A DNA stretch of 64,000 nt from Tubulanus polymorphus. Lineage: Eukaryota; Nemertea; Palaeonemertea; Tubulaniformes; Tubulanidae. Positions 19,009-30,277 of this stretch are shown here, one piece after another. Where the stretch lies: contig NC_134027.1 of the NCBI RefSeq assembly GCF_964204645.1, forward strand, positions 15,736,485 to 15,800,484. The letters run 5' to 3'. A program made the position numbers and the translations under genes. The first letter of the stretch is position 1. Each line of letters begins with the position of its first letter. The notes under the pieces are model-generated. The model saw nothing but the letters and a program-made list of their open reading frames with translations. It did not search any database and was not told the DNA's origin.

Positions 19009-19925
19009 ATAAAATTTTTTGTGTATGTTTGTTTACTATTGGGTTTTTGTTTTGTTCTGTGACTACACGCAAAAGCGATAAAATGGTCCGAGAGTGGTGT
19101 TGTAAGGATGCCCAAGTAATAGTTATGTGAGTTAGTAAATATGTTGTCAATTAGAGTGGCACTTCGGTGAGTGACTCTAGTTGGCAGGGTAATGAGTGGA
19201 GTAAATGAGTTTGTGCTAAGTAATTCGAAAAAAAGAGAGCTTTAATTTTCTTGATTTGTTTTTATCAGGTCAATATTAAAGTCTCCACAGATGAGGATAT
19301 CTGTATTCAAGGAACTGAGTTTAGCGATTTCCGTTTTCAAAGCTTGTAAAAATTGATGGGTGTTTGATGCTGGGGGTTTGTAAACTATTCCAATTATTTT
19401 CTGTGCGTGATTTTCATTTTTTTTCCAAATTTTGTAGAATTTCCATTGTACATTATTATCTGTTGGATTTGAGACGAAGTTACATTCTTTGTACTGAAAG
19501 GTTTTAGAAAGGAAAAGACCTATCCCACCTCCATGGGAATTTCTAGGTTCAGAGATGAAATTATAATTTTTTAGAAGAATTTGAGGTTCGATGATAGAGT
19601 TGAGTTTAGTTTCTTGGACTGCAATCGCGTCAAAAGATAATTTACAGTCAGAATTTAGAATGTTTAGTAAGTTTTGAAGATGGTTGAGTTTGTTCAAAAG
19701 TCCATTGCAGTTCCAGTTCAGGATTTTAAAGTCGGAGTTTTCATAAGGATGCTGTTGGTTTAAAGTTTCCAGATCATAGTAAGGGGAGCTGTTCATTTTA
19801 AGGGATTTTTCAGAGTCATCGGCATTTAGTAATGATGATAGATCTAGACTTTGATTGCTTACTCCATGGTTAGCGAGAATTTTGGATTTAAGATAATTTA
19901 GATTGTCTTGCAGAGAGGGGGTCAT
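19009..19925 (-). pseudogene. LINE ORF2 endonuclease domain (APE type), frameshifted
   Basis: The minus-strand frame from 19925 shows an apurinic-type endonuclease: FKILNWNCNGLLNK, AIAVQETKLNS, SHGGGIGLFLS, IIGIVYKPPASNTHQF and ILICGDFNIDLI. These include the metal and catalytic residues N, E, Y/N and GDFN. After the stop at 19242 another frame continues the domain down to about 19009 with the LIDNIFTN and LSDHF motifs. The domain is then cut by the terminal palindrome, so the reverse transcriptase is missing here. The RT fragment at 1685-2718 has the same orientation and could be its other half. Confidence 0.8.
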
Positions 19926-20259
19926 TACAAAGAAAGACAGTTAACACAAACGTACTAGTAATTAGCAGTAGATGGCGAGCTCGACTCATTGATGAATTAG
20001 TGTAATAATTAGGGGGTGACACATGAGTAGAATTGATAGAATAATAGTTGTTGTAGGTTGTTGATAGAGTAATTAAAAGCTGATAGTTAGTGTATGGTTT
20101 AAGTATTAAGGCATAGGGAAGAGACACAAGTTAGGTGAAAGATGGAGGATATGAAAATAGAACATAAGTAAATCACGAATATCAAACCATTATATCCATG
20201 TCCAAGTTCAATACTGATCAGTCCATAAATCGTTATTGTTTGTCCATTAGTCCCGAGTA
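19926..20259. other. Between LINE ORF1 and ORF2
   Basis: About 330 bases between the esterase-type ORF1 and the endonuclease frame of the same minus-strand LINE. I see no conserved domain; it is probably the linker and decayed N-terminus of ORF2. Confidence 0.4.
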
Positions 20260-20940
20260 TTAGCGATTAAGTAGGTTCATAAGTAGAGATTTTAAGTCTT
20301 TCATATTCATGTTGTTTTCTGATCTTTGGACGTTTCTTGGTCGGCGAAGAGAAGACGGCGGATTTAGAGCGGATTTCCAGGCTAACGCTACCTTGTAAAT
20401 CGAATCCTTATTCACGTGTTTGTTGTCGTAGAGTTCATCACGAGAAATACGATGTTTCACAAAATTAACATTATTTGTCTTACTATAGTTTTCCAATCGT
20501 TGATTCATAGCATCAATTTCCTGATCGGTTTTGTCCTTTCGAGGAAGGAGCGACGCAATTTTCACTTTGGCGTTTGGCCACGTTTTTTTAACGGTCTCGA
20601 TGGATTTCTTCATCTCCTGGAGAACTTTTGCATCTGTTTTTGTGTCCCAATCGTTTGTACCGCAGTTGATGAGTACGGAATCAGGGCTGCACGGTTTTTC
20701 GTTATTCCTTGTCGTAATCACATCCTTAACGTCCGAAAGTGTAGAGCATGGATATACGATCGTTTTTCTGTTTTCCCCGGCTAATCCAGCTGGAGAAACA
20801 AATTTACGATTGCTGTCGGCAATGACGATACCAGTAACTTTGCGAGGTTCAGTAGATGCTAATGATGGTGGATTCTCGGATATTTTCTCTTCTTTAGTTA
20901 TTTTTTCCTTTTCTTTTTCTTCGAGAAGAGTTAATCTTAG
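20260..20940 (-). pseudogene. LINE ORF1, SGNH hydrolase (esterase) domain
   Basis: The minus-strand frame is open from 20940 to a stop at 20260. It contains an SGNH-type hydrolase fold: block I reads GIVIADSN (typically GDS; here Ala-Asp-Ser), block III is INCGTND, and the helix and strand pattern around WPNAKVKIASLLPRKD fits. A Lys/Glu-rich stretch precedes it. Esterase domains of this type are known in ORF1 of CR1/L2-like LINEs. The 5' part of the frame is cut off at 20940 by a SINE, so no start codon remains. Confidence 0.75.
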
Positions 20941-21234
20941 TTTGACTCACAACTGAGAGGTCGAGGGTTCGAATCCTAGTGAAACCATGCATTACCACAG
21001 TACAGCGCCGGCGCGCAACAATTGTTTTATTAATGAAACAACATGGTGGATAGTTGAAATTATTTTCGGCTTAAATTTATCGCGAGTTTTAGGACTTTAA
21101 TGAATTTCACGAAACCATGATTTCTAAAATGAGTCAATTGATTAATTCTATTCGTAAATCAATTTACGTTGGCTACATTTCCTGAAGATTTCGGGGTCAA
21201 ATCAACGTGATATGGACAGAAATTGTAGGAATTT
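20941..21234 (+). mobile_element. tRNA-derived SINE, 5'-truncated copy
   Basis: Closely similar to 29885-30167. It keeps the RNA polymerase III box B (GGTTCGAATCC) and the body with TCAATTTACGTTGGCTACAT, but lacks the box A half. Shared sequence ends at GTAGGAATTT. It interrupts ORF1 of the adjacent LINE. Confidence 0.8.
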
Positions 21235-21380
21235 TGGCGCTATTGCACTTTCGTACCCCCCTCCCAAAAATGTTTATTTTAGCATATTATTTATCAGTGA
21301 GGTCTTGGGAATAAAAATCAGTAATTTTTATCCAAAAAAAACTTACTTTTTTTGGGTCAAAATTTTAATATTTTGGGCCT
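21235..21380. other. Spacer between SINE and Merlin element
   Basis: Short non-coding sequence with a C-rich and a T-rich tract. It does not continue the LINE ORF1 frame, so the LINE ended or was deleted here. Nothing else supported. Confidence 0.4.
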
Positions 21381-21482
21381 GAATTAGAGCCGTTTTTCGA
21401 CCGAATGAGACGCCATATTGGTTTCTCCGACTCCACAGTCGTGCTAACTACCCCCGAAAACCGTCCTATGGAGCACTCCCAC
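21381..21482 (+). repeat. Merlin TIR, left
   Basis: 102 bases, exact reverse complement of 23072-23173 by eye. Confidence 0.95.
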
Positions 21483-21662
21483 TTTCGGTCAGAGAAAACT
21501 GCGGGGTCGTGGTTTTCGGGAGTGTTACAACTCGTGTATTTTCATATGGATTATTTCAATGAAGCAAGCTAGTGGTTCAGGCATAGCCAGCCATTTCTTG
21601 GATATTTAGGTTGGCCCTTAAAAGGGCCGTTTTGACGGAAGGATGACAGAGGGACTAGACGA

Positions 21663-22649
21663 CTAGACGACATAAAGATCAGTTGCTATCTGATTCCAAA
21701 AGTTGAAATAGGCATGATCACCAAAACGTTGGACCCACATGAATTCGGCTAGGTAATCGGGTATCATCGCGCGATTTGACGGACCAGCCATCGCTTTAAA
21801 TTTCGCCTTGGCTCGCTGCCACATCGCCTCCACACGGTTTGTCGTTACGGCTGTGGCTGGGTCGACGAAGTTGACCGTATGGTTGACTGTGCCGTGTTGG
21901 TACCCCAGCTGGCCAATCTGATTATATGCCTGCCACATATCAGACCATATGGTGGAGCCGGGACGAATCCATCGTTGTATGATTGGCAACAGCGTGGCAG
22001 CATCTCTCCTGGGTACCGGTACAAGGAAACCTTGTTTCGTCTCTGCCTCGTAGCCACCGAATATCCACTGCTCCGCCACGATTCGTCCCTGTTTATATTT
22101 TCGCCGAGCAAAAAGAGATTCGTCTATTTCTACCAGTCTACCTGGTCCACCAAGCTGTGTCGGATTATTTACGAAGTAGGGCACACAGACATCGCGGCAG
22201 AACTGATTCCAATCGACGATGGTATGCTCCGACTGTATTTCAAGCTCGTGCATGGTGTCGGCAACACTCATGCCACGGCTTGAACCAGCACTTCGGCTCC
22301 AGATGTAGGTGAGCCCCAGCAGCTGCCACAAGTGAAGATGCGACTTCTCGAAAAAACTCCCACGTCGAATACTAAAAACTCGCTTGCATCGTCGTGCTGT
22401 ACATCTCCAAGCCACTCCGTCGACGTAACGCGCCATACCCTGTTCTCGGCATTGGCCTCCGCAGTTTGGACACACCATATTATTCGCCAGCAGGCCATGC
22501 TGTCTACACCAGCCGATCGTGTGTTCTCTGTCATCCTTGAAATTCGCACCGATCTGAATCAACGAAACAAAGTCGAACTCTGCCAAATCTGGAACGCGGG
22601 CCATCTTCTCGCAGAAATAAGACGTTATGAACGAATTGAGCAGACCCAT
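21663..22649 (-). CDS. Merlin transposase (ISXO2-like DDE), 328 aa
   Basis: An N-terminal helix is followed by a zinc ribbon (C60-x2-C63 ... C83-x4-C88) and the ISXO2/IS1595-type DDE domain: D176 in LVEIDESLF, D237 in IWSDMWQAY and E274 in NRVEAMWQRA. The segment WIFGGYEAETKQGFLVPV between the first two is typical. The enzyme would cut and paste the element through its TIRs. The frame is intact from ATG at 22649 to the stop at 21663. An internal Met at residue 16 is an alternative start. Composition is GC-richer than the surrounding DNA, as expected for a newcomer. Confidence 0.9.
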   Translation of the reverse strand: MGLLNSFITSYFCEKMARVPDLAEFDFVSLIQIGANFKDDREHTIGWCRQHGLLANNMVCPNCGGQCREQGMARYVDGVAWRCTARRCKRVFSIRRGSFFEKSHLHLWQLLGLTYIWSRSAGSSRGMSVADTMHELEIQSEHTIVDWNQFCRDVCVPYFVNNPTQLGGPGRLVEIDESLFARRKYKQGRIVAEQWIFGGYEAETKQGFLVPVPRRDAATLLPIIQRWIRPGSTIWSDMWQAYNQIGQLGYQHGTVNHTVNFVDPATAVTTNRVEAMWQRAKAKFKAMAGPSNRAMIPDYLAEFMWVQRFGDHAYFNFWNQIATDLYVV

Positions 22650-23071
22650 GACGACTTATATACTATTCACCCGTGAGAAAATCCAGAAGTCTCACGGCCA
22701 CCAGCACCGGGATTGCCTCATGTAAAGTCTTTGATCCTGGCTTGATTGACATGGGAACCAGTAACCCTTCCGATTTTTGTCACGTACGCAGAAGAAAATA
22801 CATTCAAATTAAAAAATAAAATGCTCTAATTGCTGCAGAAAAAGAATAAACAAGTAGATGATACAAATTATAGCTTTATTTATATTTTTCCAATGTATAT
22901 TACATATGTTCTATTTTTAAGAATCTGGTCACAGTCTGAAAATATCATAAACTCTAATTTAACCGATCCCAATTAGCAAACGATGCGTGGGCGGGTTGCA
23001 GCGCTTGACATGTGTCAATATGCGCGCGTCGCACGTGTCCGTTCGGTGACCGTAGCCGGAGCGCTCCATAC

Positions 23072-23173
23072 GTGGGAGTGCTCCATAGGACGGTTTTCGG
23101 GGGTAGTTAGCACGACTGTGGAGTCGGAGAAACCAATATGGCGTCTCATTCGGTCGAAAAACGGCTCTAATTC
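23072..23173 (-). repeat. Merlin TIR, right
   Basis: 102 bases, exact reverse complement of 21381-21482 by eye. Confidence 0.95.
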
Positions 23174-23616
23174 CACAGGGACTTGTCACGATTGATAATG
23201 GATGAGACCAATGATGGGGGTACCAGTATCCCTGCAACTGTATAATAAAATAACAAGGTTGGCAACAAATTTTCAATCTGACAATGACTTCTCCACTTCA
23301 ATCGACTGTAATTCCAAAAATTCTCAACCGATTCACATGAAATAAGCTTTAATACAACCTAGAAGACTTTCTGCTTCGAACGAGCCTTCAACCACCACTC
23401 TCCGATTATCTCACAACGAAATCACCTTTTTTGACGAGAGATAGCTCAAAATGGAGGTCTACCGATTCTATGGTGGACAGCAAAATGGTCGTTTTTTTCA
23501 CTTCAAACGATGATTTCTATGTGAGATCTTAGAGAAAACCCCAACAAACCATACATTTTTTAAAACTACGCGGTCATACCTGTACGCTTATCTCATTTAT
23601 TTGTATAATCCACGCG
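23174..23616. other. Non-coding gap
   Basis: About 440 bases between the Merlin element and duplicated segment A. I see no gene, repeat or RNA here. Confidence 0.5.
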
Positions 23617-25845
23617 ATGTTAATCATTGACTTGTTTTGGAGTAAACTGAATAGCCCTAAAAATACCAATGCCACGTGGCTTGGTGTCTATGCTCTACGA
23701 GACTGTAGTAATAGATTTTCACAACAAACTCATGATTTCAAATAGTATCCTAAGATATCTATATATTATTTCGCTCCTTACCTAAGTAATTCTTACATTT
23801 GATTGCTTAATTACAGATGGAAAGAGGTCAGATGGCATGAAAATCGACTGTGGCTGACTAATTGGCGCGAGTAACCAAAATGCTTCAATCATCAGGGGTA
23901 GACAAATTAGCCGAAGATGAATGAAAACTTCACCTTGACGATCATCAGTTGATTTTGCTATAATTATTTGCCTGGATATATCCTTCATTTCAAAATCTGT
24001 CTTCGGTAGAATTTCTTTCAATAAAATATTTTGAATTGATCTTAAAACCAGAGAAAGCATTCAGAAATTTAGAAAATCCTTGACTCATAATCAAATTCTG
24101 TGAAGTCAGTTAAGATCTTTTTGGTCGAATCAAGCCGAGGGCTCAGGTGACTAAAACTCAATTCCTCACTGTCTTATAATGCCGAGTACGACGGAGTTTA
24201 CACACTGAAACACGTTGGGCTGTGTAAGTGTTATTTGGATAAGTCCACAATATAATGACCGCCCTGCCCCGCTGCATCTGAGACGTCAACAAGTTAGACT
24301 GTATTGCTTCGATGACAAACTGACTCCTACGCAAGATGACCATCCAATTCAAATGTAAATTAAGAAAGAAAACAACAAAACTAGTTGCGTTGATCAACAA
24401 AAATAAATCAATAATTTATTACGATACTTCAAATTCAAAGTAAGGATAGGAAAAAGTGAACAATAAGTGTGTTTGCCATGCGTCTTTGAATATTTCCCAA
24501 GAATGTCTTTGTCTGGCCACCACCTGCCTCGACGTCAGACTTTTTCAAGATTTTCGCTAAAAATACGAAACTAGACAAAATTGATGGATGGGAATCATAC
24601 ATGCTACATTCACTTTTACTGCGAACATTGGAATGAGCTAAAGCAATTTTCTAGGAGGAAAAATTGAGTCAAATGATGTTTCAAAATCTGGACGGGAAAA
24701 GTTTTACTGAATTGTATGGCTAATGGCAAATACATGTTTATATTGATAAGGTAAATATCTGTATAAAAGGTTGTATAGCAACTTGAATTGAAGGATTAAT
24801 GCAATAGGTCTCTTATTCTAAAAGACGAGTGAGCCATACTTACTAAATTGGTCATGTGAATCAACATCAAATTTAGAACTATCATCCATTTTTAGTTTTC
24901 AATCAAAGACTAACCTATGAAATAAAGTACATATTTTTCTGATAACAACCTGGAATAAATTAAAATAAATCTGAGGAATTCACCAAATTTCTGTATCGAA
25001 CCCCTAATAGGGCCTATATAACCTATAGATTGATACTTACATACGACAAATTGACGAAGAAACTTAATTTGACAGTATACAAACTCGCGGACAAACTCCC
25101 AAAATGAATCATGTCCTATTCACCTAGAATCAAACAAAATACAACTAAAAAATTCACAATACAGATTTTGGTTTCGAATCCTTCAAATAGCTGTTTACTT
25201 ACATGAAACGAATTATCAAACTACTTCTGCCGACAGCATACCAACTCGCTGACAAACCCCCAAAATGAAACGTGTCATGATAAACATCTGGAATTAAACG
25301 TAATAAAGCTACAAAATTTACAAAATGTCGGTTTCGAATCCCTCAAATAGCCTTACACTTACAAATGATGGATTATCAAACAACCATGAACTCCCAAAAC
25401 GCCACATGTCTTTGATAATCTACAGTGAAAACCTGGAATTAAATGAAATAAATCTTAAAATTCCGATTTGAACCCAACGTAGGCCCTCTCTCTACTTGTA
25501 GGCCTAAGATCTTGAAATAGGATAAATAATGTTATGATGAAAGAGGCATAATGGTTCGGAAAAAATTGAATTCAATATGGCTCTTGGCCCGGCAAAGTTT
25601 GCTTTTGAAATATCCTTTTGATTAGGCCTAGTTACACATTTTAAAAGCAAATTTCATTTTGCATCAAACTAAAAGCGGCTTTGTTGAGGAAAAGATTCGT
25701 TTGAATCGTAAAATTTATAGCCTAGAACCAATTTCTTGGTCAAAGCGTGATGCACAATTTTGACTGGGTCTTATTATTTCCACGTGGTAGTGGACAGAAA
25801 ATTTGAATAGGCCTAAATAATAGAATAATCTTTCTTAGGTTTCAT

Positions 25846-26713
25846 GATAAAGATGTAGTCAGTAACCTGTCTGTGGTTTAGTTTCACGATCGGATATTTT
25901 CACAAACCACAGTCAGGAATGGGAAGGTCATTTTTGTATGAAATCTTCGTCAGCCAATTTGACTGACGAGTAATTTGCCTGGCATTTCATTGTCTCTTAA
26001 GATATCCGTCTAATTTTTGTTGTAATCGACGCACAACAGATTCGTAGTTTGTCTGATACCTATAACACCTAACCTGACGATCTTAATCCATGTGCAAATC
26101 GGCCGTAAAGTGAGAGTAAATTTCCGTCCAGTCAACAGCTGCCATTTTGAAAATTACTGGAGGTGCTGGCACCTGTGGACTGACGCCAGGACAACAGCAC
26201 AAACTAACAAAGCGAAACGACGAAATTAAAAAAAATTAAGAAATCAACACTTATTCACATTTTTCTTTTAACAGAAATGTATTATTTCATTATTTGTTAT
26301 GGAAAACTCGAAGATTTGAAATAAAAGTTGGAAAACCATCAAAAATAAAAATTGTCGTTTCGTCTTGGAAGTTTTATATAAATCCTTGTAGGTCCCCTTG
26401 TCTTATCATGCCACATGTGCAATACAGAGAAATGGCGGCCAATGGCGAAATTTGTGGAGAAATTAATTAATTTCTCAAAATAATGTTGATTAATCACTCG
26501 AAACATACATAAAATTGGATTATTTCGAAAGGTACCTGTGTTAGTTTGGGAATTAAGCCATTAATTGTGGACTGAAGTGAATAGAAAGTATATTTTTGAA
26601 GTGTTACTTTTTTCAACCGTGTTTTGGTCCTTGTCATCCCTAACGTTGGTATAAGCCCATCCGATTATAAAAAGCTTACCACCAACGATTAGGTAACTAA
26701 CTAGATAAAGATG
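25846..26713. repeat. Block flanked by GATAAAGATG direct repeats, only in copy A
   Basis: GATAAAGATG occurs at 25846-25855 and 26704-26713. Copy B has a single GATAAAGATG at 39185-39194 with nothing between. The 858-bp difference is either a deletion in B between short repeats or an insertion in A with a 10-bp duplication. The block has no recognisable gene. Confidence 0.75.
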
Positions 26714-28183
26714 CAGCATTAACATAGATTAATGCTTATCTTTTACAATTAGGCTTATGTTTCAAAGGAAAACGCCCACAGTTGGTCGAACAGGGGTTAG
26801 GCATTGATGGTAGAGGGGCTGTGTGTGTGCTGAAACAGAGATAAAAATGCACGGGAACGAGTTTGTCGAGTGGAGCTTATTATTCCATCAGGGATAGTGT
26901 ACTTATAGTCATGTTATATATCAAAATGTTCCTTATTAGTTCCGCTGCATCTCTAAAAACAAATTGAGATAGGTTTCCCTGCATTTTTTACATATTACAT
27001 CACTTACAACGATAAACGTCCGTCGCCGACTGGAAAATTCACAAAAACTTCCGTATTGAGAGCGCCACCGCACCAATTCAAATTGGATCGGAAACCCTCC
27101 AGCAATGCACTCTATGATCTTTAGAACCTGTCTTTGCTGACGGGGAATAAGATATTTCTCAGCTGGAAGGGGGCGGGGCGCAGCGTCACCAGGTCCCGCT
27201 CCGCGAGGAAGCTAGATTTTCTAAGAAATGAGTGCACGCGACGGCCGTGACCACTTGTTAGTGACGTCATCAAGAATGATGGCTCCGATGATCGCCACAT
27301 CACAGGTTACTGTGAATAAATGGGATTCGACCATTCAAAAGTTCAAAATGTACTTTCTTGTTTTGTAAAACAAGTTTATTCATGTCGTTATATAAAGCAT
27401 TTTGTTTGAAACATTCTTTAATAATGTTTGTTGAGTTTAAAGCCAATTGTCGTTGTGTAATTCCATACTACTGGTCACTGACATCAAAGTTTTAGTTTCT
27501 GTTCACATGTTTCGACTTATAAATATCCAATTTGTATGTTCTATCTTTTAATACAGGCCATGTGATTAATTGCGTATCACTCCATTAGTTTAAAAAGAGA
27601 GCACATATTTCGATATTGTTAAATAATTAACTACATTTTTTTCTGTCACACGTTGATTTTTTACCCATCACTTATAAAATTCAAATGTACGTGATGTATT
27701 CTGTAAGCTATGTAAGCTTGTTCTTAAAAATACACTATGAATTTTCAATTTGTACTGACCATAATAGTTTTTTTTTCGTAAATAAAATTTATATTTTAAT
27801 TAAATAATTTCAAAATCTTTTCTATGCCCTCTGCAACAGAAAGTTACTAAGGACTATTACATATTCAGATGTACGTTGATAATTGATTTCAGTCGTCCCT
27901 TCAAATAATTATATGAACATTATTTCGGAAAATGCAGGTGGCGCACAATCATAATACATACAACTCATCAAGCTGACGAGTCGTTTCTAACCAATGTTAC
28001 AGACGGGTAACCAATCTACTCGACTCCACAGACAACTAAACGACCCGAGTAACCCCCAATTTGACTATAATTATAAATTATGTTATGTTAAACCGCATTG
28101 GTGTGACTTGACACATCAAATGCGTATCCCGTATTGATATATTTCTTTTATCCACTTTTCAAATTATGAATAGCACGCCTGTT

Positions 28184-28220
28184 CAGAAAACCCGTTATCG
28201 CTGCTTTGCAGCTATATTTA
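28184..28220 (+). repeat. CAGAAAACCCGT...TTTGCAGC repeat, copy 1
   Basis: Core CAGAAAACCCGTTATCGC followed by the small hairpin GCTGCTTTGCAGC and TATATTT. Further copies are at 47007, 49190 and 55297. The hairpin followed by an AT stretch is reminiscent of a Helitron/Helentron-type 3' end, but that assignment is tentative. Confidence 0.65.
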
Positions 28221-28410
28221 TTTTTTTCCCTTTTCCACATAGTTTTTGTTAAAAGTGTAAAGGCTTCCTTACCTTACCGCTGTCGCCGATACAATCCGTA
28301 TGATATCCTTCAGCTCACTTCAATCTCCAGATACTGCATGGGAATTTTGATAAATCCACGTTATAAAGGCACTGTCGAGCCGTAAACGTCGGAAATTTGG
28401 CTCCGTTCAA

Positions 28411-29410
28411 TTAGTAGCCATGTTGTGTTTTCTTTCCGAAATTTCTCTCTTCTTTATGAGGAAGAGCTATCGAATTATTCCCTCTCTTCTCCACAATCAA
28501 TTTCAAAGTCAATTTTATGAATTTATTGCTCAGCAGTTTACGAGTCCGGCGTTCGCGTGTCTGACAGGTTTACGGGCATTTGTTTGTTACCACTTTAATA
28601 TTTTTGATTTCTTGTTATTCCGGTTATTTCATTTAAGTATATTGCTGATCAGTTCATGTAACCAAAAGCGTCAATAAACAGATTTTGAATTGATCAAGTT
28701 TAAATCAAGGTCGTTGAGTCGCGGAGGGCTGCTAGAATTACGGCACAAGGTATATTTCTAAAAGGAAATATACTGCGACAGGTGGTTTTGCAAAGTCATT
28801 AAAAGTCAAGATCAAAAGCGTCTAAGGATACAATTATTCCGATTTTGGAGAGAGAAGTCATAAAGAATGAATAAATTAATGAAGATTAAAAAATCGGAAG
28901 TAATAAACGAACAGTTTAAAAGCGGAAGCACCCGTCGCGATAAAATGAAGATTTAAATAAATTACAAAATCATTATGAAAAACGAAACGAAAAGAAACAA
29001 ATGCTACCGTTGATAGTATTCACGTACAAATTGTAGAATGAGAATAGAAAATTTAATTGAATACAAGTCACGATGAGCAAAGAGATTTAGACAATCAATC
29101 CGGGGCTTGAAATAAAGAAACTGCTTAAAATGAATAAACTCGAATGCAAGATCTTTGCTTTCGAATGATTTGTTAATTACAAGGTAGACCTAAGGTTCAT
29201 ATAAATCTATATTTTTGAATTTTGAAATCAGGGGTTCTAAAAATAGTATTCATCATTAGCGGGACGTCGATTCAGCAATTAATTTTTCAGGGAAGAGCCA
29301 ATCAGCCTTCCAGAAAGGGAATGCGTGAGTGTCGCAAAAAATTATCTCATTGCTAATTTAAGTTGAATAATAACATGTACGTTGTTTTCTGAATACTAAA
29401 AGATTCTTAA
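28411..29410. other. Non-coding gap
   Basis: About 1 kb after duplicated segment A. Short open frames such as 28420-28677 show no domain or conservation. No repeat or RNA gene supported. Confidence 0.5.
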
Positions 29411-29600
29411 TTAGGGTTTTCTGTTACATCACAGAAAACCCTATTGAGATTCGCGTGTTTCTTATTATTATTATTAGGGTTTTCTGTTACATCACAGAAA
29501 ACCCTATTGAGATTCGCGTGTTTCTTATTATTATTATTAGGGTTTTCTGACTTTCGTCGAAAACCCTTTTGTAATTCTGTTGATTGTTATTATTATTATT
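29411..29600. repeat. 63-bp tandem hairpin repeat, about 2.5 units
   Basis: Units starting at 29411, 29473 and 29537 contain AGGGTTTTCTG TTACATCA CAGAAAACCCT, a hairpin with 11-bp arms. Each full unit then has ATTGAGATTCGCGTGTTTC and an ATT microsatellite; the third unit is degenerate. The same unit occurs at about 47048-47130. Its CAGAAAACCC arm also matches the start of the repeat at 28184, so both probably belong to one mobile family. Confidence 0.8.
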
Positions 29601-29852
29601 TACATATTTTCCACTTTTTTTTCGCACATAAAATTCATCTTCTATCAGATTCGACAACTAACTGCTTCTAATTGAAATGTAGAATTCTGATAGTAATATA
29701 ACACGCATTCGCTCCGCGTAGATTATACCTATGCACTCTCCGTCCTATTTTAAACTTAAAATTACTTACTGAAAGATAACACCGGATGATAGTAGCAATC
29801 GCGACTCGCCCTGTCCGGTACTCCCACTAACGATAAAAACAGCGTCCTGTCC

Positions 29853-30167
29853 TGTGGCATGGTGGATAAGGTGTTTGACTCCCAACTGAGAGGTCGAGGG
29901 TTCGAATCCTAGTGAAACCATGCGTTATCACAGTACAGCGCCGGCGCGCAACAATTGTTTTATTAATGAAACAACATGGTGGATGGTTGAAATCATTTTC
30001 GGCTTAAATTTATCGCCAGTTTTAGGACTTTAATGAATTTCACGAAACCATGATTTCTAAAATGAGTCAATTGATTAATTCTATTCGTAAATCAATTTAC
30101 GTTGGCTACATTTCCTGAAGATTTCGGGGTCAAATCAACGTGTTATGGACAGAAATTGTAGGAATTT
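29853..30167 (+). mobile_element. tRNA-derived SINE, full-length copy
   Basis: Begins with a tRNA-like head: box A-like TGGCATGGTGGATAAGG near 29854 and a perfect box B GGTTCGAATCC at 29899-29909, about 45 bases apart. A ~250-bp body follows, shared with 20941-21234. The shared part ends at GTAGGAATTT. Boxes A and B would drive polymerase III transcription; mobilisation would depend on a LINE in trans. Confidence 0.8.
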
Positions 30168-30238
30168 CCACACGGAATTTTACTTCCGCGTTCAGTTGAC
30201 GACTCGTATCGATGACAACGACAGCGGAGTTTATGTAT

Positions 30239-30277
30239 TCATAGAACTATAACGGATATTCCGTTATAGTTCTATGA
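30239..30277. repeat. Perfect 18-bp-arm palindrome
   Basis: TCATAGAACTATAACGGA and its exact reverse complement are separated by TAT. It lies just after the SINE in non-coding DNA and could be a cruciform-prone site or a deletion relic of a palindromic element. Confidence 0.85.

Larger units (their letters stand above)
21381..23173 (-). mobile_element. Merlin-type DNA transposon with 102-bp TIRs
   Basis: Terminal inverted repeats at 21381-21482 and 23072-23173 start GAATTAGAGCCGTTTTTCG and are identical over 102 bp. They bracket one intact transposase gene of the Merlin/IS1016 type. The element is 1,793 bp and GC-richer than its flanks. No target duplication of 8-9 bp is visible (TTTTGGGCCT on the left, CACAGGGACT on the right), so one flank may have been lost or the insertion rearranged. 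Perfect TIRs and an open transposase indicate a young insertion that could be autonomous. Confidence 0.9.
23617..28410. repeat. Duplicated non-coding segment, copy A
   Basis: From ATGTTAATCATTGACTTGTTTTGG onward this copy matches 30890-47310 at high identity, apart from insertions in the other copy; similarity weakens after about 28220. Small open frames here are present in both copies but have no recognisable domains and look accidental. Copy A holds the empty sites for the Bel/Pao element (at about 25631-25636) and for the LINE (at about 27148-27156). It also has one 858-bp block that copy B lacks. Confidence 0.85.

Noticed and set aside
22332-22676. Plus-strand frames across the Merlin transposase
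   Set aside because: Shadow frames of the GC-rich minus-strand gene without motifs of their own.
23782-24400. Short open frames (80-92 codons) repeated in segments A and B as conserved genes
   Set aside because: They are conserved only because the whole segment is duplicated; changes fall evenly and no domain is visible.
29444-29671. Open frame with repeated RFACFLLLLLGF peptide
   Set aside because: It is a translation of the 63-bp tandem hairpin repeat.
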